DNA from: Phlebopus portentosus
Lineage: Eukaryota > Basidiomycota > Agaricomycetes > Boletales > Boletinellaceae
Length of the DNA: 64,000 bases
Assembly: GCA_037892935.1 (NCBI GenBank)
Contig: JAYXKI010000001.1
Span: forward strand, 1,860,001-1,924,000
Reading direction: 5' to 3'
The translations under genes were made by a program, and so were the position numbers. Below, piece by piece: positions 12,581 through 24,557 of this stretch (the first letter of the stretch is position 1; every line of letters starts with the position of its first letter). The notes beneath the pieces are model-generated. The model made no database searches and was not told the DNA's origin. It saw nothing but the letters and a program-made list of their open reading frames with translations.

Positions 12581-12841
12581 TGGGAAGTGGGTATACTACG
12601 GAGAGCAAAAAGGAAGAGAATCGTTGAAAGAAATGGGGAGGAAAAAAGGCTAGCAGGTCGCCGACGACGACGATAGAGCGAGAGTAAGAGAGCCTCGGTG
12701 GTGCAAGAACTTACTTTAAGGCCCTCATGCGCGGACTGAGGACCATCTTTGCTTGGCGCCGGGATGGCAACTTTTTCGGCATGTCAAGATCGCGTCCCAA
12801 ATTAGGCAATAATCTTCCACACCTAACCACTAGCAGGTAGC

Positions 12842-12865
12842 GCCACGTGTTGTGCAACACATGGC
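12842..12865. repeat. Imperfect 24-bp palindrome containing an E-box (CACGTG)
   Basis: The sequence from GCCACGTGTTG to CAACACATGGC folds on itself with two mismatched pairs, both of the transition kind. It lies about 260 bp upstream of the RhoGEF start codon. CACGTG is the core of bHLH sites in fungi. A regulatory role is only a possibility. Confidence 0.3.
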
Positions 12866-12918
12866 GTGGTAACGATTCCGGTTCTTCCCGATCACGTGAT
12901 TTGGATTAGAAGTTGCAT

Positions 12919-13149
12919 TCACAGCAGGCAAAGGCCAGTTTCGGCAGTGCTGCAATAATGGCCGAAAGTATGCTAAATTTATAATTTTGACAATGCCGCA
13001 ACTTGTTTTGGCAATTATGCTAAAACTGGAAATTTCAACATTGATCTTGGCCTTGCTGACCTGACATGATCCTTGATGAAACTACTAATTTCATTTTTAC
13101 TTTCGGCTATTATCGCAGCACTGCCAAAACTGGTCTTTGCCCATTGTGA
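12919..13149. mobile_element. Short fold-back element (MITE-like)
   Basis: About 231 bp with long inverted ends. The left arm (12,919-12,970) reads TCACA..., GGCAAAGGCCAGTTT, GGCAGTGCTGC, GCCGAAAGTA. The reverse complement of the right arm (13,098-13,149) reads the same apart from a handful of differences that are nearly all C/T or G/A. There is no ORF inside. No convincing target-site duplication was found, so the superfamily cannot be assigned. Confidence 0.6.
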
Positions 13150-13854
13150 TTGGTAAACTCTATAGCTCAGTACAGGATTAATAGAGAAGTATGATAAGTG
13201 CGTTTTACTGAAATAACATAGTGTCTCTTTAATTATTCATATCATACTTGGAGGAAAATGAAAGTGAAGCAAAGGAACAATGAAAGCTGAGAATTACTGC
13301 TTCACTACTGAGATGGATTACCTCAATTGCATTACTATAAAGAGAAATCTAGATCATAATTTATAGAAGTATATTTTGCTACCTCCTATGGTACAGACTT
13401 TCAATATTAGAAGATAAAGTAATGAAGGAAAGATCTTAGGTTTGAAACATAATATATTGCAAGCCTACATTAAATTATTTTTCTTAAAACTTGTGGGCTG
13501 AAAGACAAAGAATATTCTTATGGATAACAACATGCATTGTCAGACATGAAAAAAAGTATTGAGAAAATGGGATCATTTATTGATTAATTAAACTTAAAAT
13601 ATACCTATGAGTATATAAACATGGGATGAAAGAGAAAAGGAGCAAAAAATGAGTATTGGTAGATCAAAGATATAGGATAGTAAAGTATCTCAAATGTTCC
13701 CACGGCCAAAAACGCGCGGTTTTGGGCGCGGGAAAATATTCCCAAACTCAGTAGATGCTTATTGGTATGATTGGGGGGTCAGCCATCCGCAAAGGCTTCA
13801 TGAACAGCTAGAAGCAAGACACGTGAGATACGCCTAAGACCTTGGATGTAAAGC

Positions 13855-15907
13855 CATCCTCCACACTATCTTGTAAGACACGTCTGCCCCATTCAACTTC
13901 ATAGAAGACAAGCTGATTTTGGAGATTTCTTGCGAGACTAAGAGCCAAGCGACGGTCGCTCGAGGGCACGTGCATGTTCACGAGTTCTCATTATATCTGT
14001 GCTTGAATCGTGGACTACGGAAATAAGTGTAAATCACGTAAGTAGTCTCGCTTAACACTAACTACTTACCACTATATACCTGCCAGCAAAAGCATGCTGG
14101 TAGGGGATACCACCTTTTACATGCGTTCCACGAGGTACCTTGTCTCGAAGACGCACGGCAACATGAGACAGTAAGGCAAGGTCTACGAATCTATCTTCCT
14201 CTTCTTCATCATAATCCTGTTAACTTTCGTAGCCCTCGTGAAGCGCTAATTGGCGCTTAATATCATCAATGACACGGTCACGCTGATTGCACTCGACAAC
14301 CTTGTCTATGCGACTGCTGCCAGCTGCTTGCCGATAGACATCATAAGGTGCGTCGTCATAACGGGAAGTCATTGATCCTCCAGATCGTATTGACTTGAAA
14401 GATGAAAGAGAACCTCCTCTATTGATACCTGCATGCACCCTGTAGTTTGAGGGTCCCGCGGTTGTAGTTTGAGATCCATTTGAGTATACAGGCGTTGGAG
14501 AAGTGGCCGACGTTGATGACGCTGCAAGTCCCGAGCCAGACTGGAAAGAAGACGTTGTTGAGCTCGTCGAAGTGGATCGGCCGAGATTCACTGCTACGAG
14601 AACATCAAGCACAAAATCTTTAATTTTAGCTAGCATTTACTTACAAGATGATACAGGTTGAACCTCAAGCATGCTACTGGAGCTTGATGTGTTGTTCGTT
14701 GCGATCATCGATGACGGAGGGCTCCGCAGCTGGACATCACCACTTGAAGCACTCGGAATCAAGTTGACTTCTGGACGAGTCGAGGAGCCTTCATTCGAGC
14801 TCGATCCGACACCGGGAGGGCCAGAGGATGGCTGTAGGAAGAAGTTATGGATTGCATTAGTGTATCAATATAAATGAGAAGATGTGCCATGTAGACGAAC
14901 ATAAGCGCCCGTCCTTGAAGAGGCATAAATATCTGCTGAAGAACCGGCTGACGGTGCGAAAGGGAAACTTCCATTTAATGATACGCTTGACTGTCCTGGC
15001 ACTGCTGGAGCAAGAGCATGTTTTGGACGAGTAGAGTCAGTGCGACTTAGAGTAGTCGAAAGGCCGTAACCATCGGTGGCACCATTCCGGGTATCAGATG
15101 CATTCGACCAGCCAGACGAGGCAAGCTGAGATGAAGGCGAATCAGTAATGTGCGTTACTGTAGTATACGGATGGCGACTGGAAGTCGCCGATGATGAAGA
15201 AGTATACGAGCTGCTTGATGGAGGTGGAGGTGGCTGGGAAAGCCGGGGATGTGACGGAAGCCCATAAGAACGGTTACCCTCTGTGGAACCTGAACTCAAA
15301 GTCCGACCTAAGTTAGCTTCCGTCGTGTAGGTCGGTATTCCCGATTCTGGTGCAACAGGCAATTGTCGAGGCAAACTGTCGGCCCAGTTGATAATTGTTG
15401 ATAGGAATCAGTCTGCTGAGAAGTCAAAGGATGGACATAAGGTTGGGGTTCTGGTATGCCTGGGGAAGTACTCCCGAAGGAGCTTGTGGATCCATTAATG
15501 CCGGGTGGCCTGGGTAGAGGACGCGCAGCACATCCAGACAGCGGAGACTTGGGAGCAGTAAACGAGAGGCCTTCACCTTCTTTCAATTCAGTCCAGGAAT
15601 CGAGTCAACGAGATATAGTTTGAGATATAAGAAAAGTCTTACTTTTCTCTGGCAAAGAGGGTGAAATGGAGGCACCATCACGACGACTTGGCTCGTACTT
15701 GGCTTGTAGCTCAGAGGGTCAGGGTCAGGTCGAATCGCTACCATCCCTGTACTGGTCGATGAAATCACCAAGGTCGTCACCCATAGATACCCGTACGTCG
15801 TCTAGATGAGAGGAAGACTCTCTCTGAAATCCACGCTTGACTTCGTCATATAGGTTTCTCAGCTCTTCATCTGTGGGAGGTCTGTTATGAGGTGTGAAGG
15901 AAGCCAT
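13855..15907 (-). pseudogene. ROM2: Truncated ROM2-like Rho1 GEF pseudogene (N-terminal region and DEP domain only)
   Basis: The fragment starts MASFTPHNRPPTDEELRNLY and runs through a Ser-rich linker into a DEP-like domain: DRFVDLALLSHVAVRLRDKV, PRGTHVKGGIPYQHAFAGR, STIQAQI, then LALSLARNLQNQLVFYEVEW and RRVLQDSVED. Homology stops at about 13,855, before the DH, PH and CNH domains that make Rom2 a Rho1 exchange factor. Intron boundaries are still visible. The frame carries TGA at 15727-15725 and 15721-15719, TAA at 14222-14220, TAA at 13993-13991 and TGA at 13990-13988. Each is explained by one C-to-T change from CGA or CAA. There is also a one-base frameshift near 15,375. It is therefore a dead, partial copy, probably a duplication fragment with the working gene elsewhere. 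Confidence 0.78.
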
Positions 15908-16204
15908 GATGATGTTCGTGTATCTGTGAGCGTCAGGTTAGCATGTCATACACAGTCAAACACGTGTGATCAGGCTGGACAATATGAGAAAGTTACGGAG
16001 AAAATAGCAAATACGAACGAAATGAAACTTGAGGCAGTCAAAAGAAATGAGGTTGGGAACTTGAAATGTGCAGTGCAGTGCAGAGACGAAGAGATGAACG
16101 GGAAGAAAATTTCTCATATTGATATGCACGAAATGAAATACATGTACTGTATACAACAATGATGCCGGTTAATCGATTACCCGAGCGTGGGAAAAACCAT
16201 TATA

Positions 16205-16216
16205 ACCTAATTAGGT
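16205..16216. promoter_or_regulatory. Perfect 12-bp palindrome ACCTAATTAGGT next to a TATA-like box
   Basis: The palindrome sits between the divergent ROM2-like pseudogene and the M16 protease gene, and is followed directly by ataaaac. The overlap with a TATA-like sequence about 180 bp upstream of the protease start suggests a promoter element. A regulator-binding role is speculative. Confidence 0.3.
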
Positions 16217-16395
16217 ATAAAACGGACAGGGTACAGACGATTCCTTACCGGAATCGTAAAAAGATTTTCCTTCAAGTTACGTAAGTAAACACAGCAACAA
16301 TACAGCGTCATTCACTGGTCTCGCAGGCGTTCAGCCCCAAACAGCAGCTCAGCTCGCAGGCTGCAATCTCGGGCGTTCATCCCACTTTGCGCCAT

Positions 16396-19300
16396 ATGCC
16401 TGTGGCTCTGCGCCATCTACTTTGCTGTCGACCCATCTTTCGTTCCTTAAGTTCGCCACGTACCTCCTCCGTTCAGTATAGACACCTCGCCCATCTTGCT
16501 CAGGCAACGCGCCCAAGAGAACATCTGCCGGTTACGCACCCTGTTACTAGTACTGCTCCACGTGCTATGGACAAAGCTTTCGAAAACTTTGATCTCATCA
16601 CCCGAGTCAAGCTCGATTCTACCGATATCGTAGTATCAAAATGGCGTAGTAGAGTAACTGGTCTCAGTCTCGTCCATCTCGATTATGATTGTAAGGGACA
16701 TGCTCGATCATGGGAGAAATCCATGTATGCTTACCCCAAATCCTTGCGTTATGTAGCTCCAATCGTCAAAGGATACTTTGCCGTTGCGACAGAGAGTGAG
16801 TCTCGCGAGTGACGACCGGGTGTGAGTTGCGCTTGACTCGCTTCTTTATCTTCTTAGTCTTCAATGATAGCGGGTGCCCCCATACGCTCGAACAGTAATT
16901 TTTTATTATTATTCCTACATGGCTATCATTCACCGTCGGATATTAGTCTCGTGTTTATGGGATCCAAGAAGTATCCGTACAAAGGCATAATCGACCACCT
17001 CGCAAATCGTGGCTTTTCAAACGGTACAAACGCTTGGACATCGGATGATCATACTTGCTACACCGTAGAAACTGCAGGCAGTCAGGGATTCCTTCAGATC
17101 TTGCCTATTTACGTAGATCATATTCTGTTTCCTACTCTTAAGCATTCGGCATATCTTACCGAGGTGTGTGCGTCTTTGATGGAAGGAAACCCGACTTTGT
17201 TTATTGTATCTAGGTCCATCATATCGACCCTTCGGGCAACGATTCCGGCGTCGTTTATAGCGAAATGCAAGGTGTCGAGAATACTTCCGGTGATTTGATG
17301 AAACTGCGGTGTGCATTATCAAATTCAGAAATCCAATATGTTCACTGACGGAAGACCCTAAAGCATGAAGCGCCTTTCTTATCCTGAAGGTAGTGCCTAT
17401 AGGAGTGAGACCGGAGGTTTGACGGGAGCTTTGCGAAAGCTAGACGTGCAGCAAAGTCAGTACTCATTGCGTTGTTTTCTCTTCCGATTCAGGATTAATA
17501 TAAAAAATTTCTTACGTTTTTAAGTTCGGAACTATCATGCAAAGTACTATGTGCCACATAATTTATCTTTAATTGTCGCAGGAAAGTTCTCTGGGGGGAC
17601 AGAACAGCTCTTATCTGTCGTCCAGAATCAGATCGAGCCATCACTCGTGGAAAGTGGGTACAATAAGGGAGCACGTCCTCCGGGCTGGACCAGACCTTTT
17701 ATTGAGACGCCCACTGCCCGTCGAACTCCTCTTACAAACCAAGCCGACGACGTCGAATTCCCAGAGAAGGATGAGAGTGTTGGTGAATTGCTCCTCGTCT
17801 ATCAGGGACCATCACCAAAGGATTATTTGACGCGGAAGGTAAACCTATTTAAAGCGTGTGCGTTAATATAGTGCTGACACGATAATAGGCTCTGGATATT
17901 CTTGCGTCTTACTTGACTTCGTCATCAGTTGCCCCTTTGAACAAGGAATACGTTGAGACGGATAACCCGCTCTGGTGCGTTCATGATCCTTTCTTCCTAT
18001 AATGGAGTTCTGAGTAATGCTTCTTTTCAGCACTTATATTTACTTTGACGAGGATACACGGCCCCAATTTGTTGATCTACCTGTATACGTCGGCTCGGTT
18101 CCTTCAGAACATCTCGATGAATTCTACGGAAGGCTTACCGAGAGTCTGAAGAAGATCGTTGAGACAGGTATAGATATGAAAAGGATGAAAATGGTTATAG
18201 ATAGAGATCTACGACAGGTGTGGTCAATACTTTAAACAATTTGGACAGACAGTTAACTCCCCCCGCCTCCTAGATACGAAGCCAGCTCGAGAGCTCTAAA
18301 GGAGACACATTCTCTGAGACGGTTATAGAGGACTTTGTTTTGGGCCCTGAAGACGGTTCAGAATTGCTTCCCGCAATGAATGATATGGCTCTATTTGATG
18401 AGCTTCGACAGTGGACGAGTAGTCAGTGGGCAGAGCTACTAAACCGGTAATAGACTTAGATATTCGAAAGTATCCATGAAAGACTTATTATGATTGGCTT
18501 TTAGGTATTACATCGATTCGCCATGTGTTGTCATCCGTGGCAGGCCATCAGCAGCACTGGCAGATAAGTTAGAAACCGACGAGAAAGCGCGTGTGGAAGA
18601 ACAAGTCAAGCAACTTGGTCCTGAAGGTCTCGCTAAGGTCAAGGACGTATTGGAGAAGGCAAAGACCGAGAACGATGCTCCTATTCCTGAAAAAGTCTTG
18701 ACGGCATTCCCCGTTCCGGATGTATCAAGTATCTCTTGGATCCCGGTACAGAGTGCTCAAGGTGGCAAGACCCCTCAGAAACCTGGAAGGACAGATAACT
18801 CAAAGCTCGTCGACTACATCAGCGCGGATGGTCAAAAACTGCCTTTCTTTGTGCAGTTTGATCACGTTCAGGTTCGTGGGCTTTCTTTGTTCCTTTAAAT
18901 TTATACAAAACTCCTCGTTATTTAGTCCGACTTTGTAAGGATTCACGTTCTTATGTCCCTGGCCAACCTTTCCGACCGGCTTCGCCCGTACGTTTTATTT
19001 GACTTCTCCGTAAGATTATACTCTAACAATCTTTCCCAGATTCGTGACTGTATATCTGTCGTCCTTATTCTCACTTCCAGTTACTACTTCGACTGGGGAA
19101 CGGCTTTCGCATGAAGAAGTTGTTGCGCGCCTCGATGAAGAGACGGTGTCTTATGAGAGCGAGCTTGGTATGCAAAACTATTTCGCTGAGAACTTCCGTG
19201 TCTCGATCAACGTTGAGAAGGAGAAGTATGAAGCTGGAGTCAAGTGGATGAAAGATCTCATCTATGGCTCTGAGTTTGACGTTCCGAGGTTTGTGTCTAT

Positions 19301-20786
19301 ATAGCCTTTTCCTAGCACGCTTTGCTGACTTCGTGACAGATTACAAGTAACTTGCGCAAAAGTTCTGCAACGCCTACCGGAGCTCAAGAGGGATGGAAAT
19401 ACTGTTTTGAATGCCTATTCGTCTGAGCTGCTTTACGATGCCACATCAACCCCGAGATCAAATGTGGTTCTCGAACAAACGCGTGCAGTGCCTCGACTAG
19501 TCAAGATGCTTCAAGAAGACCCTGAACAGGTCCGTAAATATTTCGAAGAGATTCGGAAGCACAGTGGGTCACATCTTTTGTTCTCGGAAGAGTGATTTTC
19601 CTGATTGGCCTTAAGTAACGGACCCTTCTGGGATACGTTTCTCTGTCACTGGGAATGTTCTGGATGTGCCTCATCCGCGAACTACCTGGGCCAAGTATTT
19701 CGGTAAATTGCTCCCTGTACGTGCTCCAACTGTTTGTAATCTTCCATATTGATGATTTTTTTTGTCGTAATACGTAGGAAACACCTCTTCGTCCAATTCA
19801 TCTAGCCAGTGAAACGTTAAGTACAGTCGGTCGTGATCCGCGGAAGAAGGCCATAGTCGTCAGTCTCCCTACGATCGAGAGTTCATTTACGCAGCATACC
19901 GCGAAGGGCATCACAGGATTCGGTAACCCTGAATTTCCGGCATTGCGACTCGCGCTGGAGGTACTCAATGCTACCGAGAGTTTCCTCTGGGTAAGCAAAG
20001 AAGGAAAAAAGAATTATTGAAATGACCTCCGCTAATTCATTTATTGCAGCGAGTAATACGAGGATCAGGTCTCGCATATGGTGCATCTGTTAGTTGCGAC
20101 CTTGAAGCGGGCCTGTTGAGCTTCTCCCTCTACAGGGTATGTCGTGATGGAGGATACTGCAAGACTTGATCTGATATTTTCTTTAGACTTCGAACAGTCT
20201 GCAAGCTTTCCGTGAGGCAGCTAAGGTCGTTGAAGGGCTTGTGAAAAGGACTGTACGTGTCGCTTTTAGTGAAGCATTGGAGTAGCTTTATTGACAAGAA
20301 GTCACATAGATTCCTCTTGAAGACACCACAATTGATGCAGCAAAGAGCACGATTGTCTATAACATTGCTAGTGGGGTGGCAAAGCCGGGGAGCGCCGTGA
20401 GTGTCTCTATGTAGACCACCAGTCGATATCTAACTGCTGTGAATTAGGCCATTACTTCGTTCGTAAATCAAGCGCTCAAAAATGTCAGCCAAAACCACAA
20501 CCGAGAACTCCTCGAAAGGTATCAAGCGGTGACTAAGGATGAAATCCTTGCCATGCTGGAAAAATATGTCCAGCCATTGTTTAATCCAGCGACATCTGTC
20601 GCCGTAGTAGTATCTGCTCCCGGCAAAGTCGACAGCACGGTGGTTGGCCTAAGTGAGCTTGGTTTCGAAGTCGAGAAGACGGCGCTGGAAGTTTCTCCTG
20701 AAGAGATGGGTGGTTTCGCTAGTGAGGGTTCGGATTGCGATGGCTCTGATTACGAGAGTGGCGGCGAGAGCGATTTGAACCGATAG
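16396..20786 (+). CDS. SDD3: M16C-family zinc metalloprotease (YOL098C/SDD3-like)
   Basis: A heavily interrupted gene encoding roughly 1,100 aa. Spliced exons give the inverse-zincin site H-T-L-E-H (GCPHTLEHLVFMGSKKYPYK), then GIIDHLANRGFSNGTNAW, HHIDPSGNDSGVVYSEMQG, YYVPHNLSLIVAGKF and a long C-terminal half ending in an acidic Ser/Gly tail. This is the layout of the uncharacterised fungal M16C proteins (S. cerevisiae YOL098C, S. pombe SPAC3H1.02c), relatives of the mitochondrial presequence protease and insulin-degrading enzyme. Early introns include 16,691-16,756 and 16,796-16,857. Two starts are possible: ATG 16396 adds 57 residues rich in Arg/Ser/His, like a mitochondrial leader, while ATG 16567 (MDKAFENFDL) matches the usual family start. 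No frame damage was seen. Confidence 0.87.
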
Positions 20787-20886
20787 CACGAGCTATAGAA
20801 ACGCAGAGTCTTATACATAATCGATACCGGCGGAATAATACTTTCTATAACCAAATGCTGAATATTTCGGGTGACTTTAGACAGTG

Positions 20887-22295
20887 TCATGGGTTGTCGC
20901 TCATGACCTCGATGGGCTTATTATCGGCATCGCCAGGATTGAGCTCCACATGCTCAAGGAAGTCATTCTCAACCAGGAAATGGATTGCTTGAGATAGATT
21001 TGAGACCGTTATACGAATTTCAGGGAGCAGAAGCTGGATAGGATATTTACTCAGCATGCGACAGAAGAAGGAAGAGAAAGACGAACATTACGTAGAAGGG
21101 ACGGCCGATTGGCGAAGGGATTCCTCTGGCTTGGTGGTGCCCTGGGATGACGTGCTGGATTTTGAGCAATCGTTTCCATTATTTGTGGTGGCGCATTCTT
21201 TGATGCTTCAGCTTCTTTCTCCTGTGATTTGTGTGATGTTCATGCCTGCTATATGAGTAATCAAGATATCGACCATACCTTTTCAGAGGAAATTTCTTCT
21301 ATGATTGTATCGTGCCCCGGGGGAGGCCTCGACGAGATAGCGTCCTTCTCAGGGTCCATGTCAGATCCGGAAATCGATAATTCATCATCAGATTCATGTG
21401 CTCTTAGAGGCGCAACTGCGACAGGTTTAATCGGCAAAGGGTGTACCGTCGCAGTGCGGGGAGGTTGTGGTCTTCCGCGACTTCCACCCCCACCACGACC
21501 GCGTCCCCAACCCCAAAGATGTGCACGTCCTCCATTATCATCTTGCCTCGGACGTTTTCTTCCGCGCAAACTTGGATCACTGGCAGAAATCTCGCCTCGC
21601 TCCAGTGCATCCTTGAGCTTCCTTTCCTTCTCTTCTACGCGTGTCACGGTGGGCCATCTTTTCTTACGCTCTGCAATCCATGCGTCGATTGCCTCAGGAG
21701 CATCAAGAATCACGTTCGTCCCTTGTATGGGTATCTTTTTACTGAGAAGACAGTCAGGGGTTCGTTTTGTTTAGAAATGACCAATGGATACAGACCCCCA
21801 CAGACTCGGATCAGCATCCCAGTCGTCCCTGCGCTTCCGCTTCTCCCAACCAGGCGGGTATATGAGGTGACGATCCATCATATGTATTTCGACAGACTTC
21901 TTGCTACCAGTGAAGCTGCATTGCTCATACGTGCACCTGTAATTCCCTGGTTCATACCAATGAGTCGGCTGTGGGTAGTGATGACCACCCTGGTTATGAA
22001 ATTTGTTTCCTCTGCCTCTCACGTGTTGACGACCATGCCCTCTAACACGTTGATGTTGTGCTCCTGGTGCAAAATGTTGCGGTTGCGTGGGTACAGAGGG
22101 TGCATAGGTAGAGGAAAGCGAGTACCCTTCCGGTGTCGTTAAAGGTCCATTTGAACTGGAAGACTCTTGTTGTTGAGCGTAGTAAGCTTGAGCATAGTGA
22201 GAGGAGTGTTGATAGGGGTTAGCGAGCGCAGACGCTAGTGCTTGCGCTGCTTGCTGAGAACGAGTCGTCGCGCTTGGATTCGCGTATGGGTGCAT
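20887..22295 (-). CDS. NUFIP1: NUFIP1/Rsa1-like box C/D snoRNP assembly factor
   Basis: Four exons (22295-21796, 21741-21279, 21221-21087, 21033-20887) give 414 aa. A single C2H2-type zinc finger (YRCTYEQCSFTGSKKSVEIH with HMMDRH) is followed by LIYPPGWEKRKRRDDWDADP and then by the NUFIP1-domain block IDAWIAERKKRWPTVTRVEE. Next come an RGG-type stretch (RGRGGGGSRGR) and a short acidic C-terminus. NUFIP1 (Rsa1 in yeast) is a platform that joins Snu13/15.5K to the R2TP machinery during snoRNP assembly. A TTG-initiated extension would run into the adjacent MITE, so the start was set at ATG 22295 (MHPYANPSA). Confidence 0.85.
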
Positions 22296-22325
22296 GGGTG
22301 CATGGCCAATAAAGTGCTCACGTAA

Positions 22326-22763
22326 GGGCCTGATCGGTACAAAAAATAACTTATCCAATCGTGAGACCCGGAGTCTTCCTGTTGTGAGGTAATGTAGTCG
22401 GCAGCGCTCGGCATCTGCTAAACACTGGATTACAAATGTGATCGACGCATTTGCTACATTTAGAAGTTACGTGTGCCAGCAGCTGATGGTGACTTGGAAT
22501 TACTTGGTATTTATAAGTGTAACCTTACTCTGCCAGCATGCAAGTCAAACTCAACATATTCCTCCTCTATGATGTATTGTTAAGGTATGATTGAGGCAAA
22601 TCCCTGCCATTTTGGTACCGGAATGTTAGTTACGGATGTGATGCTTACCCCAACTGAACAAATAGAAACAAATAATGAGGGGAAATGCCGGATCTCACGT
22701 CGTTAACTCGTTATCCAGCTATCCACCCTTATCCACCCGTTATTTTTTGTACCGATCAGGGCC
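22326..22763. mobile_element. PIF/Harbinger-type MITE
   Basis: A 438-bp element with 25-bp terminal inverted repeats that differ at one position. The left end begins GGGCCTGATCGGTAC and the reverse complement of the right end begins GGCCCTGATCGGTAC. It is flanked on both sides by the trinucleotide TAA (22,323-22,325 and 22,764-22,766). A 3-bp TWA duplication with GGG/GGC ends is diagnostic of PIF/Harbinger. It encodes no transposase. Its left end lies 31 bp upstream of the NUFIP1 start codon, so it must supply or replace part of that gene's 5' UTR and promoter. Confidence 0.82.
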
Positions 22764-22766
22764 TAA

Positions 22767-23278
22767 GGATTTGGACGGACGAACAAGAGTTCATACTCCG
22801 ATCGAATCAAAAAAAAAAGTAAAGACGCGCCTTCTTCACGTGATGCGCTGCCGAAATAACGATACGGACTGGCAGCAAACAATGAGCCAAATTTTCAAAT
22901 TTAGGCTCGAACACATTTGAATTAGATCCAGGTAATATCCAGTCACACTAGAAATGAGCTCTTCTTGTACCCTGAAAGGGCTGAATTAATTGAGTGAATG
23001 AAGGAACGGAAGATAAGGCGTGAGAATTTGAGCAGCCAAACTATACAGCATGCTCGGTCACGCGTCTCGTCTGTACCCTACCAGAACGAGAGTGACTCGG
23101 TATCGGCGAAGGTCAAGGTCATTCTCTAGCACTTCTCAAGGTGAGCTCGACGGCGACAAAATATTTATCTCTCTTCAACATTACTCACTCCTAGTTTCTC
23201 CTAGGTATATACTCTCTTTGCTTTTAATCAACACCGTTCATCTTGCTGAGATTCGTCGCGATATTCACAGACCCCGTC
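22767..23278 (+). promoter_or_regulatory. Upstream region of the uL13 gene
   Basis: About 510 bp between the MITE and the ribosomal protein gene. The last 100 bp contain a C/T-rich tract (ctctcttcaacattactcac) typical of fungal ribosomal-protein promoters. No other feature was recognised. Confidence 0.35.
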
Positions 23279-24065
23279 ATGTCGACATTCTCCTCAAGCC
23301 CTATCGTTATTGACGGTAAGGGTCACCTCCTGGGACGGTTGGCCTCCATTGTCGCCAAGCAGATCCTCTCGGGACAGAAGATCGTTGTCGTCAGATGTGA
23401 GGAGATCAACATCTCTGGCAGTTTCTTCCGTAACAAAGTATGCTCGCTTCGACTGATATTTCATGTTATACGTGGTGTTCTAAAATGCATTTCATACATA
23501 GTTGCGCTACCACAACTTCCTCCACAAGCGTCATATTGTCAACCCGAGGAAGTCTGGCCCGTTCCACCACCGCGCACCGTCCAAGATCCTTTTCAAGGCA
23601 ATCCGTGGCATGATCCCTCACAAGACTGCCCGCGGTGCCGCCGCTCTCGACCGCCTCAAGCTTTTCGAGGGCGTTCCCCCACCATACGATCGCAAGAAGC
23701 GTATGGTCGTCCCTGCTGCTCTCCGTGTTTTGCGACTCAAGCCTGGCCGCAAGTACTGCACAGTTAAGGTATGATAAGGCTGTTTTAGGTGCTTCCGACA
23801 AATATCTCACGAATTTCCTATTTTAGCGCCTCTCGCACGAGGTTGGCTGGGGTTACAAGGACGTTGTGGACCGTTTGGAGGAGAAGCGGAAGATCAAGGC
23901 TCAGGCCTTCTATGAGCGGAAGGTATGAGTCATAAATAGAGTTTTAGTATATATCATCGCTTATTTTGTGATGATTTTCTGTAGCTCGCTGCAGCTAAGC
24001 TGCGCCAAAAGGCGATCACTGACAACTCAGCTTCATTTGGAGAGTTGGTGTCGCTGGGATACTAG
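23279..24065 (+). CDS. RPL16: 60S ribosomal protein uL13 (L13a/L16)
   Basis: Four exons (23279-23437, 23502-23768, 23827-23922, 23985-24065) give 200 aa, the normal length. The sequence reads [20 protein letters not shown], then [60 protein letters not shown] and [20 protein letters not shown], covering the whole uL13 fold. It is a structural protein of the large ribosomal subunit. Donors are gtatgc, gtatga and gtatga. All introns fall between codons, and no oddities were seen. Confidence 0.97.
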
Positions 24066-24557
24066 ACGAGAGTGGTAGTGGCGGAGGATGCAGTCGAGAT
24101 GACGATCACATTTTTCTATGGCACACTTATTGCGATGACAGCCCATGTACCTAAGCCTTATGCACTCTGGTCCGTGCCATAAATATGATTTATTCGCAGC
24201 TAGTCGACCATTGTACAACACAACAAACTACAATTTTTATGTCCAAGGGAACGTGGGGAATGTGCTACCAAAACAGATGTGCATGCAGATCCTCCAAGAA
24301 CATGTTCGCTTGATCCTCCCAGACGCCGCCGACGTTCAAAAGAGCTACCCGCTCTCGTCTTTCTGCCCTGTCTTTCTGCAATAATTCTCACTTTTTTTTT
24401 TTTTCTGTTCTTCTCCTTTTTCATGCATCATCTCACTTGAGTTTGTGACCACAACTCCATTCCTGGCCAGCCACAAAGTTTACACCAACTTATCTTAGGC
24501 TTAACGTTCAACCTCACTCTCATCCACTTACCGAGCTTTTACCGTATCCGTCTTCTG
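24066..24557. other. Intergenic region with pyrimidine tract
   Basis: About 490 bp separating uL13 and the RasGEF gene, both on the plus strand. A T-run with a C/T-rich extension (ctttttttttttttctgttc, near 24,390) likely belongs to the RasGEF promoter. No ORF was recognised. Confidence 0.4.

Larger units (their letters stand above)
12581..13854. other. AT-rich gene-free interval
   Basis: Between the RhoGEF start and the ROM2-like fragment there is no convincing ORF. From about 13,150 to 13,680 the sequence is very AT-rich with scattered poly-A/T. It holds the fold-back element at 12,919-13,149, and near 13,700 a GC-rich patch (ccacggccaaaaacgcgcgg). It looks like decayed non-coding or transposon-derived DNA. 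Confidence 0.5.

Noticed and set aside
21056..21256. Plus-strand 66-residue ORF
   Set aside because: Antisense to the well-supported third and fourth exons of NUFIP1.
22296..22358. TTG-initiated N-terminal extension of NUFIP1 reading into the MITE
   Set aside because: There is no ATG, the extra residues are MITE terminal repeat, and the ATG at 22295 gives a natural start.
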